Below, piece by piece: positions 17,555-25,334 of a DNA stretch of 64,000 nt. Source of the stretch: UBA4416 sp036676295 (GTDB taxonomy: Bacteria > Bacteroidota > Bacteroidia > B-17B0 > Aurantibacillaceae); the NCBI GenBank assembly GCA_036676295.1, contig JAKFDE010000035.1, positions 62,001-126,000 on the forward strand, given 5' to 3'. How positions within the stretch are numbered: the stretch's first letter is position 1; the number at the start of each line of letters is the position of its first letter. The notes beneath the pieces were generated by a model, which was not told where the DNA came from, made no database searches, and saw only the letters and a list, made by a program, of their open reading frames with translations. The position numbers and the translations under genes are program-made.

Positions 17555-17589
17555 TATTTTTACGTGTTGTTAATGTCGTCTGTTACACT

Positions 17590-17765
17590 TGCCACCAACG
17601 CCTTTCAGCTACCAGTTTACAGCTCAAGGCCGTCTTCTACCTAAAAGCTTACTAACAAAGCTAAATATTTCTTAGCCATTTGCAAAACTAAAAAATTCTA
17701 CGCCTTAAATTTTTGTAAATGCTTATACTTCTGCCCGCATTAGGCAAAGGTGCGGTTAGCGGTAG
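17590..17765 (-). repeat. attC-like site C
   Basis: Diverged copy. It starts CACCAACGCCTTTCAGCTACCAG, shows CTAACAAAGCTAAAT and CATTTGCAAA/TTTGTAAATG, and ends GGTGCGGTTAGCGGTAG. The GTTA core contains the stop codon of the metallo-beta-lactamase gene (17756-17758). Confidence 0.75.
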
Positions 17766-18493
17766 TTTTTCTTTTTCAGTTTTTTTGCCAACTTTATTGA
17801 ATGTTTTAATGAGTTTATATTATTCCAGTCGTGATGTGAAACGATTATAAAGTTTGGATCAGGATATTTTTTCTGCACATTTTTAAGAGTAGTTTCGTAT
17901 TCAATAACATTGCCATCTCCCAAGTAACCTAAATTTTCAGCATCTCCGCCTTTAATAAGACAACCACCGTATAGTATTTTCTCTTTGTTAAACCAAACAA
18001 TAATGTTGTCTGCTGTATGTCCTTCTCCGGGGTAATAAGTTTCAAATGAATATTGGCCAATACTGAAAACTGTGTCCTTTGTCATTAAAAACTCAGCCCT
18101 TTTCTTGTTATGTTTTTTACTTAGTTCATCAGTTAGAAAAGTTGTGTAAGTTTTAATTCCTTTTTGTTTGTAATATTCAAGTCCTTCAGTTCTGTCGCTA
18201 TGCCAATGCGTTGCAATACACAAAGTCACACTTTTGTTGTGTTTTAATTTTATACTGTCAATCAACGGTTGAAATTGTGTTGTGTCCCAAGGTGTGTCAA
18301 ACAATACAACGCCATTATTTGTGAGAAGATACATTCCATTTGAAGGTATTAGGCTTCCTTCGTAAGTATTGTATGTTGTATAAATGTAAAAGTTGTCTGT
18401 TAAGTATGAGATTTTAAGTTTCGCTTCTTCTGTCTGTCCAAAAATATTGGTTAGTGAAAAAATGAATGTTATTGTCAATATAATTGTTTGCAT
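17756..18493 (-). CDS. Subclass B1 metallo-beta-lactamase (cassette gene)
   Basis: Periplasmic zinc hydrolase of 245 residues with a signal peptide (about 1-19). The zinc ligands are all present: His96, His98 and Asp100 (HWHSDR), His159 (GEGHTAD), Cys178 (GGCLIK) and His220 (SHHDW). Lys181 in the LIK motif is the usual substrate-carboxylate contact of B1 enzymes. It is close in layout to BlaB/IND-type enzymes of flavobacteria, so carbapenem hydrolysis is likely but not proven. It is alone between attC-like sites C and D, and its stop codon lies inside the core of site C. Confidence 0.88.
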   Translation of the reverse strand: MQTIILTITFIFSLTNIFGQTEEAKLKISYLTDNFYIYTTYNTYEGSLIPSNGMYLLTNNGVVLFDTPWDTTQFQPLIDSIKLKHNKSVTLCIATHWHSDRTEGLEYYKQKGIKTYTTFLTDELSKKHNKKRAEFLMTKDTVFSIGQYSFETYYPGEGHTADNIIVWFNKEKILYGGCLIKGGDAENLGYLGDGNVIEYETTLKNVQKKYPDPNFIIVSHHDWNNINSLKHSIKLAKKLKKKNYR

Positions 18494-18534
18494 TTATTTC
18501 TTGTCTTTTTTGATTGGATTATGTTGTCTTTAAA

Positions 18535-18742
18535 ACTACCACTAGCGTTTTTAAGCTACCAGTAGTGCTGTTTGAAATCGTTTTCTACCGAACTGCTAAT
18601 AACAAATCTAAATGTTTATTGGCTATTTGTAAGACAGCGCTCCGATTTTTTTATCGGAGGTGAATTAACTAATTGCCTGCCGCTTTTGCAAATGCCGAAG
18701 CATAATGCCCAAATGGGATTTAGGTTGTGTTAGGCGCTGGTT
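18535..18742 (-). repeat. attC-like site D, with an extra small hairpin inside
   Basis: Begins CCACTAGCGTTTTTAAGCTACCAG and ends AGGTTGTGTTAGGCGCTGG. The central hairpin is interrupted by CTCCGATTTTTTTATCGGAG, a six-pair hairpin not seen in the other copies. The right arm (GTTAGGCGC, TG, GTTAA) matches the left arm of site F rather than that of site E. Confidence 0.72.
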
Positions 18743-18746
18743 AATT

Positions 18747-19214
18747 TTAATTCATTTGTCTAATAAAAGTATATTGTTTTGTGTCATTTGTTATTTGTCT
18801 AACAAATTTAAGTTGGTATATATGTTTAATATTGCATTTATTTTTAATAAGCATTTTGTTGCCTTGTAGCGTTTTATATTTGAAAGTGCTGCAAGGAAAG
18901 TCATAGGTGTATACTGGTGGCTTTTTGCAAATTAGCTCTGTAGTCAACCACAAATGTTTTTTTGATTTGAATGTCAAAACAGTTATTTCACAAATAGATG
19001 AGTCTTTTATATAAGCACTATTGTCATAGAATACAATAGTATCGTTATTAAAAATGTCTTCATAATGCTTTAAGCAAATCAAATTTTTTGTGCTAATTTC
19101 TTTGTCTGATAAAAATTTGATTATAATTTCATCCAGTTTGAAATTAGTTATTGGCTGTCCGTATGCAGAAACAAACATTGTCATTAAGAAATATATAATT
19201 ACGAGTCTATTCAT
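18747..19214 (-). CDS. Small secreted protein, unknown function (cassette gene)
   Basis: Protein of 155 residues with an N-terminal signal peptide (cleavage near AYG-Q). No recognised domain. Its ATG (19212-19214) overlaps the TAAC core of site E, so the transcript must start upstream, within or beyond that site. It probably moves together with the gene at 19391, because the outer arms at D-right and F-left pair with each other. Confidence 0.6.
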   Translation of the reverse strand: MNRLVIIYFLMTMFVSAYGQPITNFKLDEIIIKFLSDKEISTKNLICLKHYEDIFNNDTIVFYDNSAYIKDSSICEITVLTFKSKKHLWLTTELICKKPPVYTYDFPCSTFKYKTLQGNKMLIKNKCNIKHIYQLKFVRQITNDTKQYTFIRQMN

Positions 19215-19393
19215 AACGGAAAGCGGCTAAATTTTAGTTTGGGCTTTGAAACTCTTTCTACCGAAACATTACTGACAAAGATAACTGCTTAATGGACATT
19301 TGCAAAGCACAAATAAACTACTTTCACGCAGCGACAGCTTTTGCAAATGCTGTACTCGAATACCCAAATAGAACCGAGAATTTGTAATTGTTA
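19213..19393 (-). repeat. attC-like site E, degenerate
   Basis: Contains TTGGGCTTTGAAAC, TGACAAAGATAA and CATTTGCAAAG/CTTTTGCAAATG. The usual GGTGC box before the right core is missing. The ATG of gene 18747 and the stop of gene 19391 (19391-19393) overlap its two ends. I read it as a decayed internal site of a fused two-gene cassette. Confidence 0.65.
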
Positions 19394-19927
19394 TTTTATT
19401 GATTTTTCGTTCGACCATACAATTGTTTGTTTGTCCTTTGGTCTATTGAAAATATTTATGTCCCCTAAATTTTTATTTGTTAAGTCGAAAGTTTTTTCAA
19501 CCGAATAAAAGTCAAACCCTAAGTTAATTTTTGTCTCCTTACTACTACACCTGAAATGTGCTTGAAAATCATACTGTCCTTTTGGCGCTATTTTCATAAG
19601 TCTCGGATAACTGGCGTTGCAATTTATAAAAGGTGTCAATACAAATTTCGCTGTGTCGTAACGTAACGAATATTGTTCTCCGTCACATGAAGAAGATAGA
19701 AAATAAACAGTGTCAGTATTGTCGTTGAAGAGCGAAGCTTTGATTTCTATTGTCTCTTTAAAAGTGTTAATTCGTTCTGCAGTAAAGTCAAAGCGTATAT
19801 TTTCTTTTACTTTTCCCTGTGTCTTGTCAGAACCTACAACACTTAGTTCGGGTTGGTTTGGTTCTCTGCCCGCAATACAAGAAAGTCCTAAAGTAAGAAT
19901 TATCAAAAATAGAGTTTGTCTTGTCAT
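19391..19927 (-). CDS. Putative lipoprotein, unknown function (cassette gene)
   Basis: Protein of 178 residues whose N-terminus has the lipobox LGLSC (Cys17), so it is probably lipidated. The rest is beta-rich, with a Cys that could pair (SSSCDGEQY and FINCNASY). No known domain. Its TAA is part of the GTTA/TAAC core of site E. No promoter motif was found in the short leader from site F. Confidence 0.62.
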   Translation of the reverse strand: MTRQTLFLIILTLGLSCIAGREPNQPELSVVGSDKTQGKVKENIRFDFTAERINTFKETIEIKASLFNDNTDTVYFLSSSCDGEQYSLRYDTAKFVLTPFINCNASYPRLMKIAPKGQYDFQAHFRCSSKETKINLGFDFYSVEKTFDLTNKNLGDINIFNRPKDKQTIVWSNEKSIK

Positions 19928-19956
19928 TTTATTGTCGTTTTACAATTACACTTAAC

Positions 19957-20135
19957 TTGCACCTAACGTTTTCGCGGTTTACTTCGGCCGTTTTGGAACC
20001 ATTGTCTACCGAAATGTTTCCTAACAAAGCTAAATGTTAATTGGCCATTTGCAAAGTAAAAATTAAAAACTTGTCTACCGCTTTTGCAAATGCCAAAGTT
20101 CAATGCCCGTATTTTTTATAGGTGCAGTTATATGC
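19957..20135 (-). repeat. attC-like site F
   Basis: Starts CACCTAACGTTTTCGCGG and has CTAACAAAGCTAAATGTTAATTGG and CATTTGCAAAG paired with CTTTTGCAAATG. It ends ATAGGTGCAGTTATATGCTG. Confidence 0.77.
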
Positions 20136-20161
20136 TGTAAGCGTCACCCATTTAATACTAG

Positions 20162-20653
20162 TTAATTATTGTATTGTTCTTTAATATAAATATGTTTTAT
20201 ATTACCATCATCCCAATTTACAATTAAAGAGTCGTTTTTAACAACACCTTTTAGTACTTTTCTTTCGTACTTTTTGTTTGGAGCTTGTTGAGGATAAAAT
20301 TGTTCTATTTTTATCTCGTTGCCAGATACGATAAAACGTCCACGCCATACGGAACTATTTTCAACGCTCAGGTCATTTTTCAAGAATAGTTCTTTTTTAT
20401 AAACATTTAAAAATGTTCCATTAGCATAAAACTTAATGTAGTCGTTGTAGTCATAATTTTGCGCCTTAATCTTTTTATAAATTGCCCCAGTGTCAATAAC
20501 ACTAAAGTCGTTCGATTTCATCGGCTGGTTGAATTTGAAGTAGGCCTGATTTATCGAAGCTTTCCCGTCAGCAGATCTTGTCACGTGATAACCACAAGAG
20601 TAAAGCAAAACGAAAGTTAAAATGAAAAGAAATATGTCAATTCGCCTTGTCAT
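20162..20653 (-). CDS. Putative lipoprotein, unknown function (cassette gene)
   Basis: Protein of 163 residues with a lipobox (LLYSC, Cys20). No recognised domain; the strand pattern FIVSGNEIKIEQFYP is lipocalin- or barrel-like at best. It starts five bases after the stop of the upstream gene 20659, with no attC-like site between them, so the two genes share one cassette. Confidence 0.62.
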   Translation of the reverse strand: MTRRIDIFLFILTFVLLYSCGYHVTRSADGKASINQAYFKFNQPMKSNDFSVIDTGAIYKKIKAQNYDYNDYIKFYANGTFLNVYKKELFLKNDLSVENSSVWRGRFIVSGNEIKIEQFYPQQAPNKKYERKVLKGVVKNDSLIVNWDDGNIKHIYIKEQYNN

Positions 20654-20658
20654 TCTGA

Positions 20659-21264
20659 TTATTTTATCGTGAATAACTCTTCTATGTGTGACTTATAATG
20701 TTTCAGTAACATTTTGTTTTTATCTGCAACTACGTCTTCTATAAGTTTAATTTTTTTACCGAAACTTTTCATTTGACAATAAAACAAGTAAATGTCGTTT
20801 AGATAATATACATTGTCATTACAAGTTGAAAGAGGAATTTTATTGAAGTCAATGCTGCCTTTTTTGTCGGAGTACTTTTTTATGTATGCTTCGTAGTCTT
20901 CCTTATTATCTGGATCCTTGACCTGCCTTTCTTTTTCAAAAGCGTAAACCAAAGTGTCGTTAAGTATATAGAAGTTTATCGAATGATAACCGGCCTCAGC
21001 ATTAAATTGTGTTTTTATCAGAACAAGTTTTTTGTCTGCATAATAGCCATAAACGGCACCCCCAAGTGCAGACATATTGGGAAAGAACTTCTCTGTTAAT
21101 TTCTTTGAACTAAGTTTACTGTCAATACTAAGCCTATAGTTGTCAATTCTTTTAATGTCGGAGTCTGAGGTCGATTTGGATGCCTTAGTTGAAAGCGCGG
21201 CCTGTCCGAGGACACAATTTAGTGTCAAGATAAAAGCTATTGTCAAACGAAATGTCTTTTTCAT
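20659..21264 (-). CDS. Secreted protein, unknown function (cassette gene)
   Basis: Protein of 201 residues with a signal peptide (cleavage after VLGQ-A) and no recognised domain. I use the ATG at 21264 rather than the GTG at 21282, because the extra six codons would separate the Lys-rich start from the signal peptide. It forms a two-gene cassette with 20162. Confidence 0.6.
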   Translation of the reverse strand: MKKTFRLTIAFILTLNCVLGQAALSTKASKSTSDSDIKRIDNYRLSIDSKLSSKKLTEKFFPNMSALGGAVYGYYADKKLVLIKTQFNAEAGYHSINFYILNDTLVYAFEKERQVKDPDNKEDYEAYIKKYSDKKGSIDFNKIPLSTCNDNVYYLNDIYLFYCQMKSFGKKIKLIEDVVADKNKMLLKHYKSHIEELFTIK

Positions 21265-21286
21265 AGTTCGATGTCCTGGCACATTA

Positions 21287-21475
21287 CTGGTAACGTTTTC
21301 GCGCTAAGCAACGGTTTGATTTGAAACCGAGTCTTGCCGAAATGGTATTAACAAAGATAAATGTTTAATGGACTTTTGCAAAGCGAAAATAAATGTCTTT
21401 CGCGAAGCGACATTTATTGCAAATGCTTGTACTTCTGCCCGCATTAGGCTTAGGTGCTGTTATAACTTGGCCGCT
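21287..21475 (-). repeat. attC-like site G (type-2 centre)
   Basis: Starts GGTAACGTTTTCGCGCTAAG. Its centre differs from B, F, H and I: TTTTGCAAAGCGAAAATAAATG pairs with CGACATTTATTGCAAATG around a TTTCGCGAAG tip. It ends TTAGGTGCTGTTATAACTTGG. Site J has the same type of centre. Confidence 0.78.
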
Positions 21476-21498
21476 GCCCGCAGTTTACATACTTATTG

Positions 21499-22035
21499 TC
21501 AGAATATAAATGTACTGTAAGTCCATGAGATTACCTTTCCTTCATTATCTAAAATGAAGTATAAGTCATAACCCTCGTACCCGCTTTTAATAAATGTTCT
21601 AAACCAAACATAGTTCCTTATACCGACATTTTTATTTTGAAAGACCATTAGCCTAATTACATTACTTTTGTGCCCATAGTGTTTTTTAGATTTATTTTTA
21701 ACTGGCTTTTTAATTTGTAATAAGAAGGTAGGTTTTTTATTCTTAATCCAAAATTCATGTGTTGCGTTTTGACTTTTTTGATACTCTTCTCGTAATTCTC
21801 TATCATCTGGGAATTTTCTAACCATTGAATATTCAATGGTTGTTATACTTGAATCGACACGTCCATCAAAATGAGCTCGTAAATCATTAAAGGGCTTTAT
21901 TCTATTCAGAATACTGTCAACGAAAAAGTCTAGTGCTTTTTGTTCATAGATAATTTGTTTATTCGTTTCTTGCCCATATGTTTTTAAAGCCGGAAAGGTT
22001 ATAAATAAGAAAAGTATGTAAGTGTAAAATTTCAT
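21499..22035 (-). CDS. Secreted protein, unknown function (cassette gene)
   Basis: Protein of 178 residues starting at MKFYTYILFLF, with a signal peptide cleaved near TYGQ. Basic and charged, with no recognised domain. I prefer the ATG at 22035 over one 12 codons upstream because it begins the signal peptide. It is the second gene of a cassette led by the TonB-C gene. Confidence 0.6.
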   Translation of the reverse strand: MKFYTYILFLFITFPALKTYGQETNKQIIYEQKALDFFVDSILNRIKPFNDLRAHFDGRVDSSITTIEYSMVRKFPDDRELREEYQKSQNATHEFWIKNKKPTFLLQIKKPVKNKSKKHYGHKSNVIRLMVFQNKNVGIRNYVWFRTFIKSGYEGYDLYFILDNEGKVISWTYSTFIF

Positions 22036-22094
22036 TTTCTTTCGAATGTTTGTCAGAGCGACTTGTAGCATGCCTTTTTTCGGTTGGTGTCAGC

Positions 22095-22520
22095 CTAATT
22101 TAATTTGAATTTCATAGGCAAAACAAATAGAGAAGGAACAGGCTTATTCTTACAAGTCCCAGGAGTCCACTTTGGCATTTTTTTAACCACTTTTATTATT
22201 TCATTTTTTATTTCTTCGTCATCGTATGGCTTGAGCATCTTAAGAAATGTTAGTTTACCATTTGTTTCTACAATAAATGCAAAGAATATTCTCTCGTCAC
22301 TTTCATAAGCGCGCCTTGGAAGGGTCACGTTGTTTTTAATGAAAGCCATCATTAGTTCAGTACTTTCATCAGGATATTTTGGTGGCGTTTCGGGAAATAA
22401 ATAATAGCCGCGATTTGTAATTGAGTCGTGAACAATTTTACACATCTCTTGTTTGTCAACCTGTCCATGTACACATTTTGAACTGAGAAAAATTAATATG
22501 AATAAGATGTTTTTTTTCAT
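22095..22520 (-). CDS. TonB C-terminal-like secreted protein (cassette gene)
   Basis: Protein of 141 residues with a signal peptide and one TonB-C-type domain. FIVETNGKLTFLKMLKPYDDEEIKNEIIKVVKKMPKW-like spacing and the end PVPSLFVLPMKFKLN follow the family pattern (strand, conserved MPKW, final strand). There is no N-terminal transmembrane anchor or proline-rich spacer, so it is not a working TonB and probably acts as a periplasmic binding module. It is first in a two-gene cassette. Confidence 0.72.
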   Translation of the reverse strand: MKKNILFILIFLSSKCVHGQVDKQEMCKIVHDSITNRGYYLFPETPPKYPDESTELMMAFIKNNVTLPRRAYESDERIFFAFIVETNGKLTFLKMLKPYDDEEIKNEIIKVVKKMPKWTPGTCKNKPVPSLFVLPMKFKLN

Positions 22521-22539
22521 TGATTTCTGTCCAGCGGCT

Positions 22540-22715
22540 TAGTTATAACGTTTTGGAGCTACCAGTAGTGCGGTTTGAAACCGCTTCTTACCGAAGCTTC
22601 CTAACAAAGATAACTGTTCCTATGCATTTGCAAAGCGAAAATTAACTAATTGTCTACCGCTTTTGCAAATGCCGAAGCCGAATGCCCAAATTAAATTTAG
22701 GTGCGGTTATAAGCA
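22540..22715 (-). repeat. attC-like site H (closest to consensus)
   Basis: Left core GTTATAACGTTTTGGAGCTACC, then GCGGTTTGAAACCGC. The central hairpin is GCATTTGCAAAGCG (22624-22637) with CGCTTTTGCAAATGC (22658-22672). The end is TTTAGGTGCGGTTATAAGC. Read on the minus strand it is bounded by TAAC and GTTA cores with very short and five-base inner spacers. Confidence 0.8.
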
Positions 22716-22765
22716 GTAAGCACTATTTAGCTTGCATCCAGCTTTCCTGTCCGCAAGAGATTATA

Positions 22766-23305
22766 TTAATAGCAGTTTTCAGGCGCTACACATATTATTT
22801 TAGGTAACGTCGTTCCAATAGTGTCAATAAATGTTTTTTCTTTATTTGTTTCTGTGTCTATGTAGTGAAAAAACAAGTTATTGTTTTCCAATTTATATGG
22901 TAACTCGTCTGGTGTTCCCACGTCGAATCGCTTAATTAGATTTTTGTTACTATGAATGAAAATAATATTTGAATGACGATGGATTTTTATTGCAGCTTGC
23001 ACCTCACTATATAAATTCAAAACGTGAGATAAAGCGTTGCCATTATTATCGACAATGTCACCTAAATACATTATTTCCTCTTTGCCATACTTAGTGCTAT
23101 TCGTTTGTTTGGCATTAATGAAGTCTTTTTTTATAAATTTGGTAAAATCAGTTTCGTCGTCTTCCTTAACAATAGGTTCCCATTGTTCCTTCTCAATTAC
23201 ATTTTTTTCTATTATTTTGTCGTTTGAAGTTATTTCATTAGAACTATTGTCACAGCCTGATAAAAGAATTGCACATATAAATATTAATGTTATATAGATA
23301 TTCAT
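22766..23305 (-). CDS. Putative lipoprotein, unknown function (cassette gene)
   Basis: Protein of 179 residues with a clear lipobox (LLSGC, Cys18) followed by a Ser/Asn/Glu-rich spacer. No recognised domain. It is the only gene of its cassette. The flanking arms GTTATAAGC-AG-TAAGC and GTTATAAGC-AA-TAAGC pair almost completely. Confidence 0.63.
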   Translation of the reverse strand: MNIYITLIFICAILLSGCDNSSNEITSNDKIIEKNVIEKEQWEPIVKEDDETDFTKFIKKDFINAKQTNSTKYGKEEIMYLGDIVDNNGNALSHVLNLYSEVQAAIKIHRHSNIIFIHSNKNLIKRFDVGTPDELPYKLENNNLFFHYIDTETNKEKTFIDTIGTTLPKIICVAPENCY

Positions 23306-23331
23306 TCTCTCGTGTGTCTTTGCGCTTATTG

Positions 23332-23507
23332 CTTATAACGGTTTGCAGCTACCAGAAGTGCGGATTTGAAACCGCTTTCTACCGAAAAGCTTACTAACAA
23401 AGCTAAATGTTTATTAGCCATTTGCAAAGCGAAAATTAATAAATTGTCTACCGCTTTTGCAAATGCTTTGCTGTCTGCCCGCATTTTTGGTAGGTGCTGT
23501 TATAAGT
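23332..23507 (-). repeat. attC-like site I
   Basis: CTTATAACGGTTTGCAGCTACCAG at the left, then CGGATTTGAAACCG and CATTTGCAAAGCG/CGCTTTTGCAAATG, ending TAGGTGCTGTTATAAG. Same type-1 centre as H. Confidence 0.8.
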
Positions 23508-23560
23508 TGTAGGGCGACACAATGCTTGATACGCTTTGTTTTCCCACTTTGCTAATTTTG

Positions 23561-24193
23561 TCAATCGTTCCGTAGTCCAAAAGGTATGATGATTTTATTA
23601 ATTTTCGCGTTAAGATCAACTGTTTTTTTATATTGTTTTATTTTTCCGTTAGTTGCGAGGTCAATTTGTAGGTCTATAATTACTCTTTCAACGTAGGTCG
23701 GAATGTTTTTGTACGTTGAGTCACTAAATTTAAGATTGTATAATAGTTCATTATGAACCCCTGAAATCTTTTTGAACTTCTTGGTAATTGTTTCATTTGC
23801 CATAAATGAAGATTCAGCAACATGGTCGCCGTTATTAAATATTGTAATACTTGTATTAGATAAGAGAAATGGACTTGGAATTATTTTTCCACCGTATTGC
23901 CATTTCATTTGCCCGGTAACATTGGTTATTTGTGTTTCATTGCTTGATTGTGGTGTAAAGTATAAGTAAATGTCTGCTTGACAACTACTACCATCAATTA
24001 CTTGTGAAATTGCACACCTTATTTCGCCGTCATTAAACAACTGAACTTCTCCAGTGTCATTTCCGTAATACTTAGAAATTATCGTGTCAGGAGTAGCACT
24101 GATATTTTTCCCTTCCTGCTTTTTTGTCGATTCCGTTTGTCCGCCGCAAGAAAATAACAAAATTAAAACACTGAAGAATAAACTGATTTTCAT
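23561..24193 (-). CDS. Putative lipoprotein, unknown function (cassette gene)
   Basis: Protein of 210 residues starting at MKISLFFSV, with lipobox LLFSC (Cys16). The rest is beta-rich with no domain I can name. The ATG at 24193 begins the signal peptide; an upstream in-frame start would add 11 polar residues. Its cassette arms match over 16 of 18 bases. Confidence 0.62.
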   Translation of the reverse strand: MKISLFFSVLILLFSCGGQTESTKKQEGKNISATPDTIISKYYGNDTGEVQLFNDGEIRCAISQVIDGSSCQADIYLYFTPQSSNETQITNVTGQMKWQYGGKIIPSPFLLSNTSITIFNNGDHVAESSFMANETITKKFKKISGVHNELLYNLKFSDSTYKNIPTYVERVIIDLQIDLATNGKIKQYKKTVDLNAKINKIIIPFGLRND

Positions 24194-24259
24194 TGTTTCT
24201 ATTTTCAAATGGTTTCTATTTGTCATGATAATTTTTCTACGGAGCTGTCACGCCCTATT

Positions 24260-24437
24260 ACTTATAACGTTTTGGAGCTATTGGCAGAAAGGTTTGAAAC
24301 ATTGTCTGCCGAAATGCTATTAACAAAGATAATATTTTGCCTGACTTTTGCAAAGCGAAAATAATTGTCTTTCGCGAAGCGACCTTATTTGCAAAAGCTT
24401 TAATGTCGGCCCTTTTTGCTAATAGGTGCTGTTACCA
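24260..24437 (-). repeat. attC-like site J (type-2 centre, hybrid arms)
   Basis: Left core CTTATAACGTTTTGGAGCTA and right core GGTGCTGTTACCACC. The two outer arms of this site do not match each other: CTTATAAC belongs to cassette 23561 and GTTACCACC to cassette 24458. The centre resembles site G (GCAAAGCGAAAATAA, TTTCGCGAAGCGA). Confidence 0.8.
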
Positions 24438-24457
24438 CCAGTTGTTTTCTTTGCAAT

Positions 24458-24970
24458 TTAGTTTTCTAACAAAGTTTTGTCTTTCATACAGGTCGATGCG
24501 AAGTGTATAACTGTCGCAAGCATTAATAAATTAGAAAGATTCATCATTGGTCTTGGAATCCAGTGCATTACTAAACACAAAGCTGATATGTAGGCTACAA
24601 CAACCCAAACCCATTTCATTATGTCTAATTGAGTTTTAGTTGTCTTTTTTATAAATCGTATGGTATAAATAGCAGCTATTCCAATTAATCCTACAGTTAG
24701 CATTATTGCTGCTCCTGGCCAGTGCATAATTTTTAATAATGCGCCAATAGTAACTATTGCCCAACAAAACATTATAAATTTAAAATAAATAGTTTTTGTC
24801 AACGTACCGTTTTTGATAAGCATAATTTGTCCAACTGCGCCTGAAATGGAGAAGCCTAGATTTAATAACCAAAGACCAGATTCAAAATAAGTCAGCATTA
24901 ATATAATTAGTCCACATAGTCCCATTACTGCTCCTAAACTTATAAGTATTAAAAATTGTTTATTTGTCAT
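24458..24970 (-). CDS. Multi-pass membrane protein with GldL-like motif (cassette gene)
   Basis: Protein of 170 residues with five or six transmembrane segments. The segment GALLKIMHWPGA resembles the membrane signature of the gliding/type IX secretion motor subunit GldL, but the rest is not GldL and the cytoplasmic coiled tail is missing. Function unknown. Single gene of a cassette whose arms read GTTACCACC-AG-TTGT and GTTACCACC-AA-TTGT. Confidence 0.65.
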   Translation of the reverse strand: MTNKQFLILISLGAVMGLCGLIILMLTYFESGLWLLNLGFSISGAVGQIMLIKNGTLTKTIYFKFIMFCWAIVTIGALLKIMHWPGAAIMLTVGLIGIAAIYTIRFIKKTTKTQLDIMKWVWVVVAYISALCLVMHWIPRPMMNLSNLLMLATVIHFASTCMKDKTLLEN

Positions 24971-24987
24971 TTATGTTTTCTACAATT

Positions 24988-25108
24988 GGTGGTAACGTTC
25001 CGCGTGTGGCCGTCTGGCCTGCCCGCCTTAGAGTCACGCCGAAGCCTTAGCGGAGGCAAATATAATTAAAAAGGGCAGGCTTGCGGCCACACGCTGTTAG
25101 TGGCTGGG
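24988..25108 (-). repeat. attC-like site K, a different sequence with the same architecture
   Basis: GTAACG, then GCGTGTGGCCG (starting 25001), pairs with CGGCCACACGC, followed by TGTTAGTGGC. The middle has GGCCTGCCC paired with GGGCAGGC. It shares no long sequence with sites A-J, yet keeps the TAAC and GTTA ends and the asymmetric spacers between core and stem (about five bases on one side, one on the other). It follows the mercury genes. Confidence 0.75.
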
Positions 25109-25126
25109 CTTCTTTATTTCTGTCCG

Positions 25127-25333
25127 TTAGCAACATTTTTTGTCTTGCTGAATTGGTGGACAAGCTACACTTCCGTAACTGCAATATACACAACAGTCGC
25201 CTTGTTTTGGTTTAAGAACTTGCTTACATTTTTCACATTCGTAAAAATATTGACAAGCGTCTGTCGGCATTGTTTCTTCTTTTTTGTGTCCGCAGTTGGG
25301 GCAAGTGATTGTTGATTGTAATATTACTTCCAT
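25127..25333 (-). CDS. GDCCVxC-type small cysteine-rich metal-resistance protein
   Basis: 68-residue protein with 12 Cys: CPNC (11-14), ECEKC (32-36), the signature GDCCVYC (45-51), Cys58 and a CC terminus. The family occurs with mercury and arsenic genes in this phylum and likely binds or passes a soft metal ion. It begins one base after the MerTP gene and ends the operon. Confidence 0.82.
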   Translation of the reverse strand: MEVILQSTITCPNCGHKKEETMPTDACQYFYECEKCKQVLKPKQGDCCVYCSYGSVACPPIQQDKKCC

Positions 25334-25334
25334 T

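Noticed and set aside
14330..25108. CRISPR-like array
   Set aside because: The repeats are long, imperfect and separated by full genes of different lengths, not by spacers; no cas genes are present.
25100..25315. Plus-strand ORF opposite the GDCCVxC gene
   Set aside because: The minus-strand frame has the family signature and lies in an operon.
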